The notes: generated by a model from the letters alone, not told the origin. A stretch of DNA of 7,593 bases from an uncultured Cardiobacterium sp. (GCF_938028185.1 NZ_CALJAH010000025.1:1-7593), one strand, 5' to 3'; positions 1 to 5,487 are shown, counted from the stretch's first letter. Program-made: numbers and translations.

Positions 1-2
1 AA

Positions 3-839
3 AGCGCCTTCCCCTACACCATCCGCGTCGTCTCCGAAATCACCGAATCCAACGGCTCCAGCTCGATGGCCTCCGTTTGCGGCACCAGTCTTGCGCTGAT
101 GGATGCCGGCGTGCCGGTCAAAACCCCGGTGGCAGGCATTGCCATGGGCTTGGTCAAAGAAGGTGAGCGCTTCACCGTCCTCTCCGACATCCTGGGCGAC
201 GAAGACCACCTGGGCGACATGGACTTCAAAGTCGCCGGTTCCGCCAACGGCGTTACCGCCTTGCAGATGGACATCAAAATTGACGGCATCACCCGTGAAA
301 TCATGGAACAGGCGCTGACCCAGGCCAAAGCCGGACGCCTGCATATCCTCGATATCATGAACCAGGCGATTGCCCAACCGCGTGCCGAAATCTCTGAATA
401 CGCACCGCGTTTCACCACCCTGCGCATTGACGTCGAAAAAATCAAGGACGTCATCGGCAAAGGTGGTGCGACTATCCGCAGCATCACCGAGACTACCGGT
501 ACCACCATCGAAATCGAAGACGACGGTACCATCAAAATCGCCGCCGTGGACAAAACTGCCGCCGACGATGCCCGCCGCATCATCGAAGAAATCACCGCCG
601 AACCGGAAATCGGCCGCATCTACGACGCCAAAGTGGTGAAAATCACCGACTTCGGCGCCTTTGTCGCCTTCCTCCCCGGCAAAGAAGGGCTGGTACACGT
701 CTCGCAAATCGCCGAACACCGCGTCAATAACGTCGAAGACGAACTCAGCGTCGGCCAGGAAGTTAAAGTCAAACTGCTGGAAATTGACCGCCAGGGCCGC
801 GTCAGACTCTCTATCAAAGAGGCAAAAAATTCGTTATAA
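3..839 (+). CDS. pnp: Polyribonucleotide nucleotidyltransferase (PNPase), 3' part of the gene
   Basis: PNPase degrades RNA 3' to 5' by phosphorolysis in the cytoplasm. The reading frame is open from the window edge, so the start codon and first catalytic half lie outside; 278 codons plus TAA remain. Visible in order are the end of the second RNase PH-like core (FPYTIRVVSEITESNG, then SDILGDEDHLGDMDFK, whose two Asp at bases 198-200 and 216-218 match the catalytic pair of the E. coli enzyme), a KH domain with VIGKGG (GKGG at 456-467), and an S1 RNA-binding domain from about base 612 (GRIYDAKVVKITDFGAFV to RVRLSIKEA). The protein stops four residues after the S1 domain (KNSL) and lacks the longer Ala/Glu-rich tail of the E. 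coli protein. No terminator separates it from the tRNA gene 28 bp downstream, so read-through into the tRNA is likely. Confidence 0.98.
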   Translation, partial: SAFPYTIRVVSEITESNGSSSMASVCGTSLALMDAGVPVKTPVAGIAMGLVKEGERFTVLSDILGDEDHLGDMDFKVAGSANGVTALQMDIKIDGITREIMEQALTQAKAGRLHILDIMNQAIAQPRAEISEYAPRFTTLRIDVEKIKDVIGKGGATIRSITETTGTTIEIEDDGTIKIAAVDKTAADDARRIIEEITAEPEIGRIYDAKVVKITDFGAFVAFLPGKEGLVHVSQIAEHRVNNVEDELSVGQEVKVKLLEIDRQGRVRLSIKEAKNSL

Positions 840-840
840 T
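812..840 (+). promoter_or_regulatory. Probable tRNA-Ser promoter overlapping the pnp stop codon
   Basis: A perfect TATAAT lies at 835-840 and contains the pnp TAA stop (837-839). It is followed by a very GC-rich discriminator (ccgcgcccc, 841-849), a feature known from stringently controlled stable-RNA promoters. The -35 region at the expected distance (about 812-817, tatcaa) is poor. The predicted start near 847 would give a leader of about 20 nt before the tRNA. The -10 and discriminator are seen directly; promoter activity is inferred. Confidence 0.5.
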
Positions 841-867
841 CCGCGCCCCGTTTAACACGACCAAACC

Positions 868-958
868 GGAGAGATGGCAGAGTGGTCGAATGCGCACGCC
901 TGGAAAGTGTGTATACGTTAATAGCGTATCGGGGGTTCGAATCCCCCTCTCTCCGCCA
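868..958 (+). tRNA. tRNA-Ser, anticodon GGA (decodes UCC/UCU)
   Basis: A complete class II cloverleaf can be folded. The acceptor stem ggagaga (868-874) pairs perfectly with tctctcc (948-954). The anticodon stem cacgc (895-899)/gtgtg (907-911), with one G-U pair, encloses the loop CTGGAAA with anticodon GGA at 902-904. A long variable arm with an atacg/cgtat stem follows, as expected for serine tRNAs. The T stem ggggg (931-935)/ccccc (943-947) encloses TTCGAAT. The discriminator is G955 and CCA is encoded at 956-958. The body from the anticodon arm through the T arm closely matches E. coli tRNA-Ser(GGA) as I know it. Confidence 0.97.
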
Positions 959-964
959 CCACCC

Positions 965-996
965 AAAAAAACCACCTTGTTCAAGGTGGTTTTTTT
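965..996 (+). terminator. Rho-independent terminator of the pnp/tRNA-Ser unit
   Basis: An 8-bp stem accacctt (971-978)/aaggtggt (983-990) closes a gttc loop and is followed by a run of seven T (990-996). The A-tract on the left (965-970) extends the pairing. It begins seven bases after the encoded CCA and can end both pnp read-through and tRNA transcripts. Confidence 0.92.
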
Positions 997-1036
997 CGTT
1001 CCAATCTTGCCCGTGTGAAATGACAAAGGCGCGGTC

Positions 1037-1106
1037 TATAGCAATCCTCACAAGCCCTGTACAGCGAGGCGATGCAACACACAGTATGAGGCGGGGGATT
1101 GCCATA
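1037..1106. mobile_element. MITE-like mini-element with 11-bp terminal inverted repeats (candidate)
   Basis: The left end tatagcaatcc (1037-1047) and right end ggattgccata (1096-1106) are inverted copies with 10 of 11 positions matching, around a 48-bp core with no coding capacity. If the outer TA on each side is a target duplication, the element is TAGCAATCC...GGATTGCCA inserted at TA, as for IS630/mariner-type MITEs. The neisserial Correia elements also start TATAG and insert at TA. On the minus strand the core contains gcctcatac (plus-strand 1084-1092), which recurs in the 31-bp repeat copy at 4420-4428. There is no transposase and only one such element in the window, so the call rests on structure alone. 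Confidence 0.4.
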
Positions 1107-1133
1107 ACAATCTACGCAAATACCCCTCAAAAC

Positions 1134-1167
1134 GTAGGGGCGGTTAGGACGAAGTCCGTAACCGCCC
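1134..1167 (+). repeat. REP-like palindrome with GTAG head
   Basis: GTAG (1134-1137) is followed at once by a long imperfect palindrome: gggcggtta (1138-1146) pairs with taaccgccc (1159-1167), ggac (1147-1150) pairs with gtcc (1154-1157), the loop is gaa, and G1158 is the only bulge. A GTAG tetranucleotide next to an imperfect palindrome is the known form of REP sequences mobilised by RAYT (TnpA_REP) proteins. There is no T-tract, so it is not a terminator. A weak inverted partner may precede it: CTAC at 1112-1115 next to an attg/caat mini-stem. That would resemble a REPIN, but the partner is degenerate. Confidence 0.5.
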
Positions 1168-1205
1168 GAACTATAAATTGGTCATAGCACGATGATTTTA
1201 TCGCC

Positions 1206-1236
1206 GTCCACCGAAAGCCTCATATGGTGTTACGCC
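1206..1236 (+). repeat. 31-bp dispersed repeat, copy A
   Basis: Matches 4408-4438 at 28 of 31 positions. The first 19 bases (gtccaccgaaagcctcata) are identical and the three differences are all transitions. The right end can form a small hairpin, ggtg/cgcc with one U-G pair, corresponding to ggcg/cgcc in copy B, so pairing is kept despite the change. The element may continue rightwards to about 1300, through the inverted repeat at 1254-1283, but the other copy does not extend that far. Confidence 0.75.
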
Positions 1237-1351
1237 GCTTGACCGGGAGCCCACGCCGTACCCGCGTACTGTCTTCGACGGCGCGTCTTGTACAGAATTT
1301 CGTGTGTATCGCACATCATTGGCGCGGTACTTTTTGTGCGTAGCAGCCATG

Positions 1352-1378
1352 AAAAACCCCGCCGTGGCGGGGTTTTTT
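1352..1378 (-). terminator. Rho-independent terminator of the thrE-DASS operon
   Basis: GC-rich stem accccgcc (1356-1363)/ggcggggt (1366-1373) flanked by A5 on the left and T6 on the right (1373-1378). It lies 11 bp past the stop of the DASS gene on the minus strand, where the left-hand A-tract supplies the U-run. The structure is symmetric and could also stop leftover plus-strand transcription. Confidence 0.9.
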
Positions 1379-1389
1379 GCAGCAGGAGG

Positions 1390-2952
1390 TTAGCCCATCA
1401 CGCGGTTGGTGGTCAGCACCCAGAAGATGATGAGTGCCGGGCCGAGCAGGCCGACGCTGATGCCGCCGAGGCGGAATTCGGACTGTTTGAGCAGGCCGGT
1501 GCTGTAGGCAATGGCGTTCGGCGGGGTGGAGACCGGCAGGAACAGTGCGCAGGAGGCGGAGAAGCCGATAATCAGCGGCAGGATGGCCGGGTTGTGGTCG
1601 CCGATGAGCGCCGTCACCGAGAGCGCGACCGGGATGAGGATGGCGGTGGCGGCGGTGTTGCTCATGAAGTTCGACAGCGTCACGGTAATCAGCGCGAAGA
1701 GGATGATCAGCGTGTGGTAGTCGATTTGGACGTGTTTGAGTTTTTCGACGTAGTATTCGGCGAGGTGCTGTTCTTCGATGGCAAGGCCGAGGGCGAGGCC
1801 GCCTGCGACCAGCATCAGCGTGTCCCACGGCAGCGCGCGCACGTCTTTGCCGGTCAATATGCCGGTCAGCGTTAGTCCGGCGATGGGGATACCGGAGACG
1901 GCGGCGGTCGGGATGCCAAACAGCGGTTTGCCCACCATCCAGAAGAACAGGGTGAGGGCAAGGATGGCCATCATGATTTGTTCTTGCAGCGGATTGACCG
2001 CAGGCGTGCCGTCCTGCGGCGCGGTAAGGAAGCTGGTGTCGAGCGGGTCTTTGCCGATTTTGTAGGCGCTGACGAGGATGCGCCAGAAGACGAGGGTGAG
2101 GATGATGGCGAGCGGCATACCGACAATCATCCAGTCGATGAAGCCGATGTTGATGCCGCGTTGTGCCAGCGCGCCGACGGTGATGGCGTTGGGCGGCGAG
2201 CCGATGACGGTTCCCATGCCGCCGATGGAGGCCGCCGCCGGGATGCCGAGCAGCAGCGCGCGGGCGAAGTTGCTTTTGCTGTTGGTGTAGAGCGGCGCGG
2301 CGGTTGCGATCATCATCGCGGTGGTGGCGGTGTTGCTCATCAGCATGGAGATGCAGGCGGTGGTGAGCATCAGGCCGAGGAGGATGTAGCGCGCTTGCTG
2401 GCCAAAATAAGGCAGGAGTTTTTGCAGCAGTTTGTAGTCGAGGCGGGTTTTTTGCATCCCTTCGGCGAGGAAGAAGCCGCCGAGGAAGAGGATGATGATG
2501 CCGTCCGACCAGGTTTTGACGTATTTGCCAACGTCGATGCCGTCCGCGTTGCCGAGCGCATAGACGAGGAAGCCGACGATGAAGATGCCGACCGCGAACG
2601 GCGGTGCGGCTTCGGTAATCCAGAGCTGGATGGCGAAGAAGAGGAGGAACAGCGTGCAGTATTGCGCGTAGCTGAAGCCTTCGCCCGCGACCACGAGCGC
2701 GAGGACAACGGAAATAACGAAGGCGGCGATGGCCTGTTTGATTTTTTTGCGGCTTTCCGGCGACAGCGCGCGCCAGGTGGTGGCGATATAGACTGCCGTA
2801 TCACGGGGAAGCCTGCGGCAGCGCGCCACGAATGCGTGCCAACTGGCGACGGCAGACGCCCGCGCGTCATGGGCGAGTTTGCGGCAGCGTTCGCGGCAAC
2901 GTGATACGAACGCACGCCAGCGCGACGTGTGGCCGGGTTTTGTCTCTTGCAT
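1390..2952 (-). CDS. DASS (SLC13/INDY) family dicarboxylate/anion symporter with N-terminal extension
   Basis: A 520-residue inner-membrane carrier. The DASS family imports di- or tricarboxylates or sulfate, usually with Na+. Both family signatures are present: MSNTATTAM (SNT at 206-208) with GSPPN (251-255) in the first half, and MSNTAATAI (SNT at 431-433) with STPPNA (TPPN at 476-479) in the second. These are the two substrate/sodium-binding half-sites of INDY-like proteins. The membrane part starts near residue 75. The start ATG at 2952 has AGAGG five to six bases upstream, and there is no other in-frame Met until about residue 166. Residues 1-70 are hydrophilic and Arg-rich, with the motif W-x-A-F-V-x-R-C-R at 12-20 and 38-46 and a shorter WRAL at 60. 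I do not recognise this segment from the family. The gene lies 27 bp downstream of the ThrE-type gene, probably in one transcript. The exact substrate cannot be read from the sequence. Confidence 0.9.
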   Translation of the reverse strand: MQETKPGHTSRWRAFVSRCRERCRKLAHDARASAVASWHAFVARCRRLPRDTAVYIATTWRALSPESRKKIKQAIAAFVISVVLALVVAGEGFSYAQYCTLFLLFFAIQLWITEAAPPFAVGIFIVGFLVYALGNADGIDVGKYVKTWSDGIIILFLGGFFLAEGMQKTRLDYKLLQKLLPYFGQQARYILLGLMLTTACISMLMSNTATTAMMIATAAPLYTNSKSNFARALLLGIPAAASIGGMGTVIGSPPNAITVGALAQRGINIGFIDWMIVGMPLAIILTLVFWRILVSAYKIGKDPLDTSFLTAPQDGTPAVNPLQEQIMMAILALTLFFWMVGKPLFGIPTAAVSGIPIAGLTLTGILTGKDVRALPWDTLMLVAGGLALGLAIEEQHLAEYYVEKLKHVQIDYHTLIILFALITVTLSNFMSNTAATAILIPVALSVTALIGDHNPAILPLIIGFSASCALFLPVSTPPNAIAYSTGLLKQSEFRLGGISVGLLGPALIIFWVLTTNRVMG

Positions 2953-2979
2953 AATTGCCTCTTTTGTCAGGTTAAAAAA

Positions 2980-4290
2980 TCAAACCACCGGCTTCTGCCG
3001 GTAGAACAGCAGCCCCGGCAGGGCGAGGCCGAAGACCAGCGCCGACAGCAGGAAGCCGGTTTGCACGAACTGATCGACCATCACCGCGAAGCGTTCGGGC
3101 GAATAGCCTTCCTTTTCAATCAGCACCAGCGACAGCATCGCCTTGTACGCGGGGATGCCGGGGAACATCGGGATGACGGCGGCGACGGTAAACACCTTCG
3201 GATGCGCGCGGTGATAGCGCTGCGCCAGCCAGACGCCGAGCGTGCCGATGAGGGCGGCACCAAAAAAGGTGGCGAAGACCGGCGTGATTCCGGCGAGTTT
3301 CAGCACCGTCGCCGTGCCGTGGCCGAGTGCGCCGAGGGCGGCGCAGAACTTGAGCGCGCGCGGCGGCACATTGAACAGCAGCGCAAAGCCGACCGCCGGG
3401 ATGGCGGCGAAAACCCCGTCATTGAGCAGCAGCCACACCAGCGCCAAAGCGTCCGGCGGCGGTGCGGACGGTGCTGCCGCCGCATTCGTCCACGAATCAA
3501 TGCCCAGCACGGCGAGCGCCATGACGATGCCGAGCGACGAGCCAAGCGTCAGCACCGTCGCCAGCGCCCAGCGGCCAATGCCCATGTTCATGAAGCCCTT
3601 GAGCACGTCGGAGAGCGAATTGATCAGCGGAAAACCGGGGACGAGCATCAACACCGCCGACGCCATCGCAATATGGGCGTCATTGCCCATCTGGACGCGC
3701 AAGCCCAGCCCGGCGACCAGGCTGGTGACGAACGCGGTCGCCATAAACACCAGCATCGCATTGAAATGCAGCCCGCCGAGCCATTGCCGCACCCGCATCC
3801 CGCAGACACTGGCGGCAAAAGTGAGCGCGCACACCTCCCAACTGCCGCCGGAAAGGCGGGCAAAACAGGCGCAGGAAACGGCGACCAGCAGCAATACCAG
3901 CCACGGCGCATAAACCCGCGTCTGCTGTTGCACCCGCTCCAGCGCCTCGTGCACGCCGACGCGGTCGAGCTTGCCTTCCTCGGCGGCGAGCATGATGCGC
4001 TGCACCCCGCTCACCACCGTCATATTGACACCGCGATCGACATTGCGCCGCGCGGTGGTGATGCAATAGCCGTCAAACACCGTGGTCAGCACGATGGAAT
4101 TGGCCGTCAGCGTACATTCCACCCGCGAGGCACCGAGAGCATAACCGAGCCGGGTCGAAACCCCGACCACCAGATTGCTCTCCGCGCCGTATTGCAGGAG
4201 GAGCAGCGCCGAGAGTACGCAGAGCCGCGTCACCTCATGCTGCGCCGCCTCGTCCAGATGCACCGCCAGCGGCGGCGTTTCGCTTGTCAT
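2980..4290 (-). CDS. thrE: ThrE-type threonine/serine exporter, fused two-domain form
   Basis: A 436-residue inner-membrane protein of the ThrE family, whose characterised member in Corynebacterium exports Thr and Ser using the proton gradient. The N-terminal soluble part has the family pattern QYGAESNLVVGVSTRLGYAL (33-52), then several hydrophobic segments and LVPGFPLINSLSDVLKG, typical of the first domain (DUF1212/YjjP-like). After a low-complexity AAAAPSAPPPDA linker comes the second domain (ThrE_2/YjjB-like) with VIPMFPGIPAYKAM. E. coli carries these halves as separate YjjP and YjjB; here they are one chain. The ATG at 4290 is chosen because GGAG lies seven bases upstream. The frame stays open to 4479, but that extra part covers a repeat and has no ribosome binding site. 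It is the first gene of a likely operon with the DASS transporter; export of an amino acid beside uptake of a carboxylate is suggestive only. Confidence 0.9.
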   Translation of the reverse strand: MTSETPPLAVHLDEAAQHEVTRLCVLSALLLLQYGAESNLVVGVSTRLGYALGASRVECTLTANSIVLTTVFDGYCITTARRNVDRGVNMTVVSGVQRIMLAAEEGKLDRVGVHEALERVQQQTRVYAPWLVLLLVAVSCACFARLSGGSWEVCALTFAASVCGMRVRQWLGGLHFNAMLVFMATAFVTSLVAGLGLRVQMGNDAHIAMASAVLMLVPGFPLINSLSDVLKGFMNMGIGRWALATVLTLGSSLGIVMALAVLGIDSWTNAAAAPSAPPPDALALVWLLLNDGVFAAIPAVGFALLFNVPPRALKFCAALGALGHGTATVLKLAGITPVFATFFGAALIGTLGVWLAQRYHRAHPKVFTVAAVIPMFPGIPAYKAMLSLVLIEKEGYSPERFAVMVDQFVQTGFLLSALVFGLALPGLLFYRQKPVV

Positions 4291-4371
4291 ATTCGGACTC
4301 CATGAAAAGATGACGGCAATTTTACCGCGTCCGCGCCCGCCCGGCAGACGGAAACGCCCGGTGGCGGCGTT

Positions 4372-4402
4372 TACATACATCATCCCCGCTATCCTGTATG
4401 TA
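4372..4402. promoter_or_regulatory. 8-bp inverted repeat upstream of the ThrE gene, possible operator
   Basis: tacataca (4372-4379) and tgtatgta (4395-4402) are perfect inverted copies with 15 bases between, lying 82-112 bp upstream of the ThrE start codon. The centres are about two helical turns apart, as for a dimeric regulator site. Its right arm touches the dispersed repeat copy that begins with tatag at 4401. No clear -35/-10 pair is visible near it on the minus strand. Confidence 0.35.
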
Positions 4403-4438
4403 TAGCTGTCCACCGAAAGCCTCATACGGCGTTGCGCC
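4401..4438 (+). repeat. 31-bp dispersed repeat, copy B (with TATAG head)
   Basis: 4408-4438 repeats 1206-1236 with three transitions. This copy is preceded by tatag (4401-4405), the same start as the left end of the mini-element at 1037. Its right end forms ggcg (4428-4431)/cgcc (4435-4438) around ttg. It lies between the 5' end of the ThrE gene and the lipoprotein-gene terminator, outside both genes. The sequence TATAG, about 20 nt, then TACGGCGTTG recalls the ends of neisserial Correia elements from memory; I cannot confirm this without a search. Confidence 0.7.
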
Positions 4439-4455
4439 AGATTTCCGCCCGCAAT

Positions 4456-4482
4456 AAAAACGGCCTCGCAAGAGGCCATTTT
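4456..4482 (-). terminator. Rho-independent terminator of the lipoprotein gene
   Basis: Stem ggcctc (4462-4467)/gaggcc (4472-4477) with a four-base loop. On the minus strand it is followed by g and five T (complement of 4456-4460), and it lies about 25 bases past the lipoprotein stop codon. The plus-strand T-run after the stem is shorter and interrupted, so the minus-strand direction is preferred. Confidence 0.85.
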
Positions 4483-4503
4483 GTAGCGGAATACCGGTCT
4501 GTG

Positions 4504-5253
4504 TTAGCGCTGCGAGCCGCCAAACGCGCCCTGGAAGTCTTCCGTCGGGTTGGCGTAATGGCCGGCGATGTCTTTGGCGTTGTCGCCATAGAATGCGCCA
4601 TTGACGGTGGTGTCATTCGTCTTGCCCGTGAATTTATTGCCGTCAATGGTGGCATCGAGCGAGCGCGGCACGAATGGGCTGTTGTCATTCGGCTTGCTGA
4701 AATCCAGCTTCAGTTTCTTGTCGGCAAAATTGGCGTGCGCAAAGAGGATGCCATTCGTGTATTCATGATTGGCATGATTGACGTGCACCACATCGCCGAC
4801 ATATTCCGCCGTGCTTTGCGTCGGCATATGGGCGGTCAAATGCCCCTGATGGAAAACAATATTGTTGCCCTGATAGGTGAGTGCACCATAACGGGCATTG
4901 CCGCCACGGGTCATGCCACTCACAAATTTTTTATAGGACGTACCACCAAGCGTCAAATTATCGACATTCACCAGTCGCCCTGGCCGAATGCCTTCGACGA
5001 CCAGCGGCAATTCGACCCCATTAAAGCTCAAAGTATCAAAACTGGGCGCGCTGTTGGAGCGCGAGCTGCCAAAGGAGCCCTGTTGGGCATTATAAAAACT
5101 CAAATGGCGATAGACATTCTGCCCCGGTTGCGGATGGGGCGCAGGCAGATTCGGATTGGGCTTGGGATCGGGCGTCAATTGGATATCGCCACCGCCACCA
5201 CAACCGGCAAGCAGCAGGGCCAATATCGCACCACCCATCATTTTGACTGACAT
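4504..5253 (-). CDS. TbpB-like beta-barrel surface lipoprotein (Slam-type substrate candidate)
   Basis: A 249-residue lipoprotein precursor. The start at 5253 has GGAG six bases upstream and puts a lipoprotein signal at the very N-terminus: MSVK, a hydrophobic run, then LLAG-Cys18. Longer forms starting at 5295 would bury the signal. After the lipid Cys come GGGG and a Pro-alternating stalk (residues 28-43, PDPKPNPNLPAPHPQP). The rest looks like one small beta-barrel domain. Its end (residues 198-249: DATIDGNKFTG, VNGAFYGDNAKDIAGHY, QGAFGGSQR) follows the C-terminal barrel pattern of transferrin-binding protein B, factor-H-binding protein and related lipoproteins. Such proteins are displayed on the outer surface, often by the Slam translocon, and bind host proteins or metal/haem carriers. 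Full TbpB is about three times longer, so this is a single-barrel member. No TonB-dependent receptor or Slam gene is in the window; the neighbour upstream is a porin with its own terminator. Ligand unknown. Confidence 0.82.
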   Translation of the reverse strand: MSVKMMGGAILALLLAGCGGGGDIQLTPDPKPNPNLPAPHPQPGQNVYRHLSFYNAQQGSFGSSRSNSAPSFDTLSFNGVELPLVVEGIRPGRLVNVDNLTLGGTSYKKFVSGMTRGGNARYGALTYQGNNIVFHQGHLTAHMPTQSTAEYVGDVVHVNHANHEYTNGILFAHANFADKKLKLDFSKPNDNSPFVPRSLDATIDGNKFTGKTNDTTVNGAFYGDNAKDIAGHYANPTEDFQGAFGGSQR

Positions 5254-5308
5254 GGAAATCTCCGGGAAAGGACAGGATTGCGACGCGGACATCATCGCCG
5301 CGCCTCCG

Positions 5309-5330
5309 TTTCCGCGGCAGAGCGCGGAAA
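5309..5330 (-). promoter_or_regulatory. Hairpin at the 5' end of the lipoprotein mRNA
   Basis: A perfect 8-bp stem, tttccgcg (5309-5316)/cgcggaaa (5323-5330), with a six-base loop. Given a transcription start near 5336, it would sit within the first 30 nt of the message. A stem this close to a 5' end can protect an mRNA from decay; that role is inferred. No T-run follows it on the minus strand, so it is not a terminator. Confidence 0.5.
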
Positions 5331-5342
5331 ATCAATGGCATT

Positions 5343-5371
5343 ATTATCGGAACAGCAAGGGATTGGGTCAA
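5343..5371 (-). promoter_or_regulatory. Sigma70-type promoter of the lipoprotein gene
   Basis: On the minus strand TTGACC (5371-5366) and GATAAT (5348-5343) each match the consensus at five of six bases, with exactly 17 bp between. The predicted start near 5336 gives a leader of about 83 nt. The -10 region and following bases match the 19-bp Fur-box consensus at only about 11 of 19 positions, so iron control cannot be claimed. Confidence 0.7.
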
Positions 5372-5381
5372 TATGGCGCAA

Positions 5382-5394
5382 TGGCGTAACGCCA
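5382..5394. promoter_or_regulatory. Inverted repeat just upstream of the lipoprotein promoter
   Basis: tggcg (5382-5386)/cgcca (5390-5394) around taa, 11 bp upstream of the -35 box. It may be an activator or repressor site. Read on the minus strand it also resembles the end of the dispersed repeat (tggcgttacgcc against tggtgttacgcc at 1225-1236), so it could instead be a repeat remnant. Confidence 0.25.
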
Positions 5395-5487
5395 CTCGCG
5401 GCCGCTTAACTGCCTCAATTTTCTGCCACTTCCAGCGGATTACCAATCAGGCAATTGGCGGACAGTTTTTGCTCATGCGGCAAGCCC

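Larger units (their letters stand above)
997..1351. other. Gene-free stretch between convergent transcription units
   Basis: About 355 bp between the tRNA terminator and the terminator of the minus-strand transporter operon. I find no open frame with a ribosome binding site or a recognisable product. The stretch holds small repeats instead: an inverted-repeat-bounded 70-bp element, a GTAG-headed hairpin, and one copy of a 31-bp sequence found again at 4408-4438. Downstream of that copy is a 6-bp inverted repeat, cgccgt (1254-1259)/acggcg (1278-1283). The rest (1300-1351) shows nothing I can name. Confidence 0.7.

Noticed and set aside
1020..1187. A possible 55-codon plus-strand ORF after the tRNA terminator
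   Set aside because: No ribosome binding site, it lies just past a terminator, and it spans the mini-element and the REP-like hairpin.
1978..2904. A 308-codon plus-strand open frame opposite the DASS gene
   Set aside because: Its composition is Glu/Asp/Arg/Gly repeats typical of the complement of membrane-protein codons; the opposite strand has both SNT signatures.
2929..4305. A 458-codon plus-strand open frame opposite the ThrE gene
   Set aside because: It is an antisense shadow of a GC-rich gene: His/Arg/Gln/Glu-rich low-complexity translation with no domain and no ribosome binding site, while the minus strand encodes a clear membrane protein.
4291..4479. An upstream extension of the ThrE-type gene by 63 codons
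   Set aside because: The extra part overlaps the dispersed repeat, has no Shine-Dalgarno at its Met codons and no family similarity; ATG at 4290 has GGAG at good spacing.
4432..5250. A 272-codon plus-strand open frame opposite the lipoprotein gene
   Set aside because: It starts inside a repeat and runs through the lipoprotein terminator. No ribosome binding site or recognisable product; the minus strand has a signal peptide and lipobox.
5375..5400. A third, inverted copy of the 31-bp dispersed repeat near the lipoprotein promoter
   Set aside because: Only about 12 bases around a simple palindrome match (11/12); the conserved 19-bp left part is absent, so chance or a shared hairpin form is enough to explain it.
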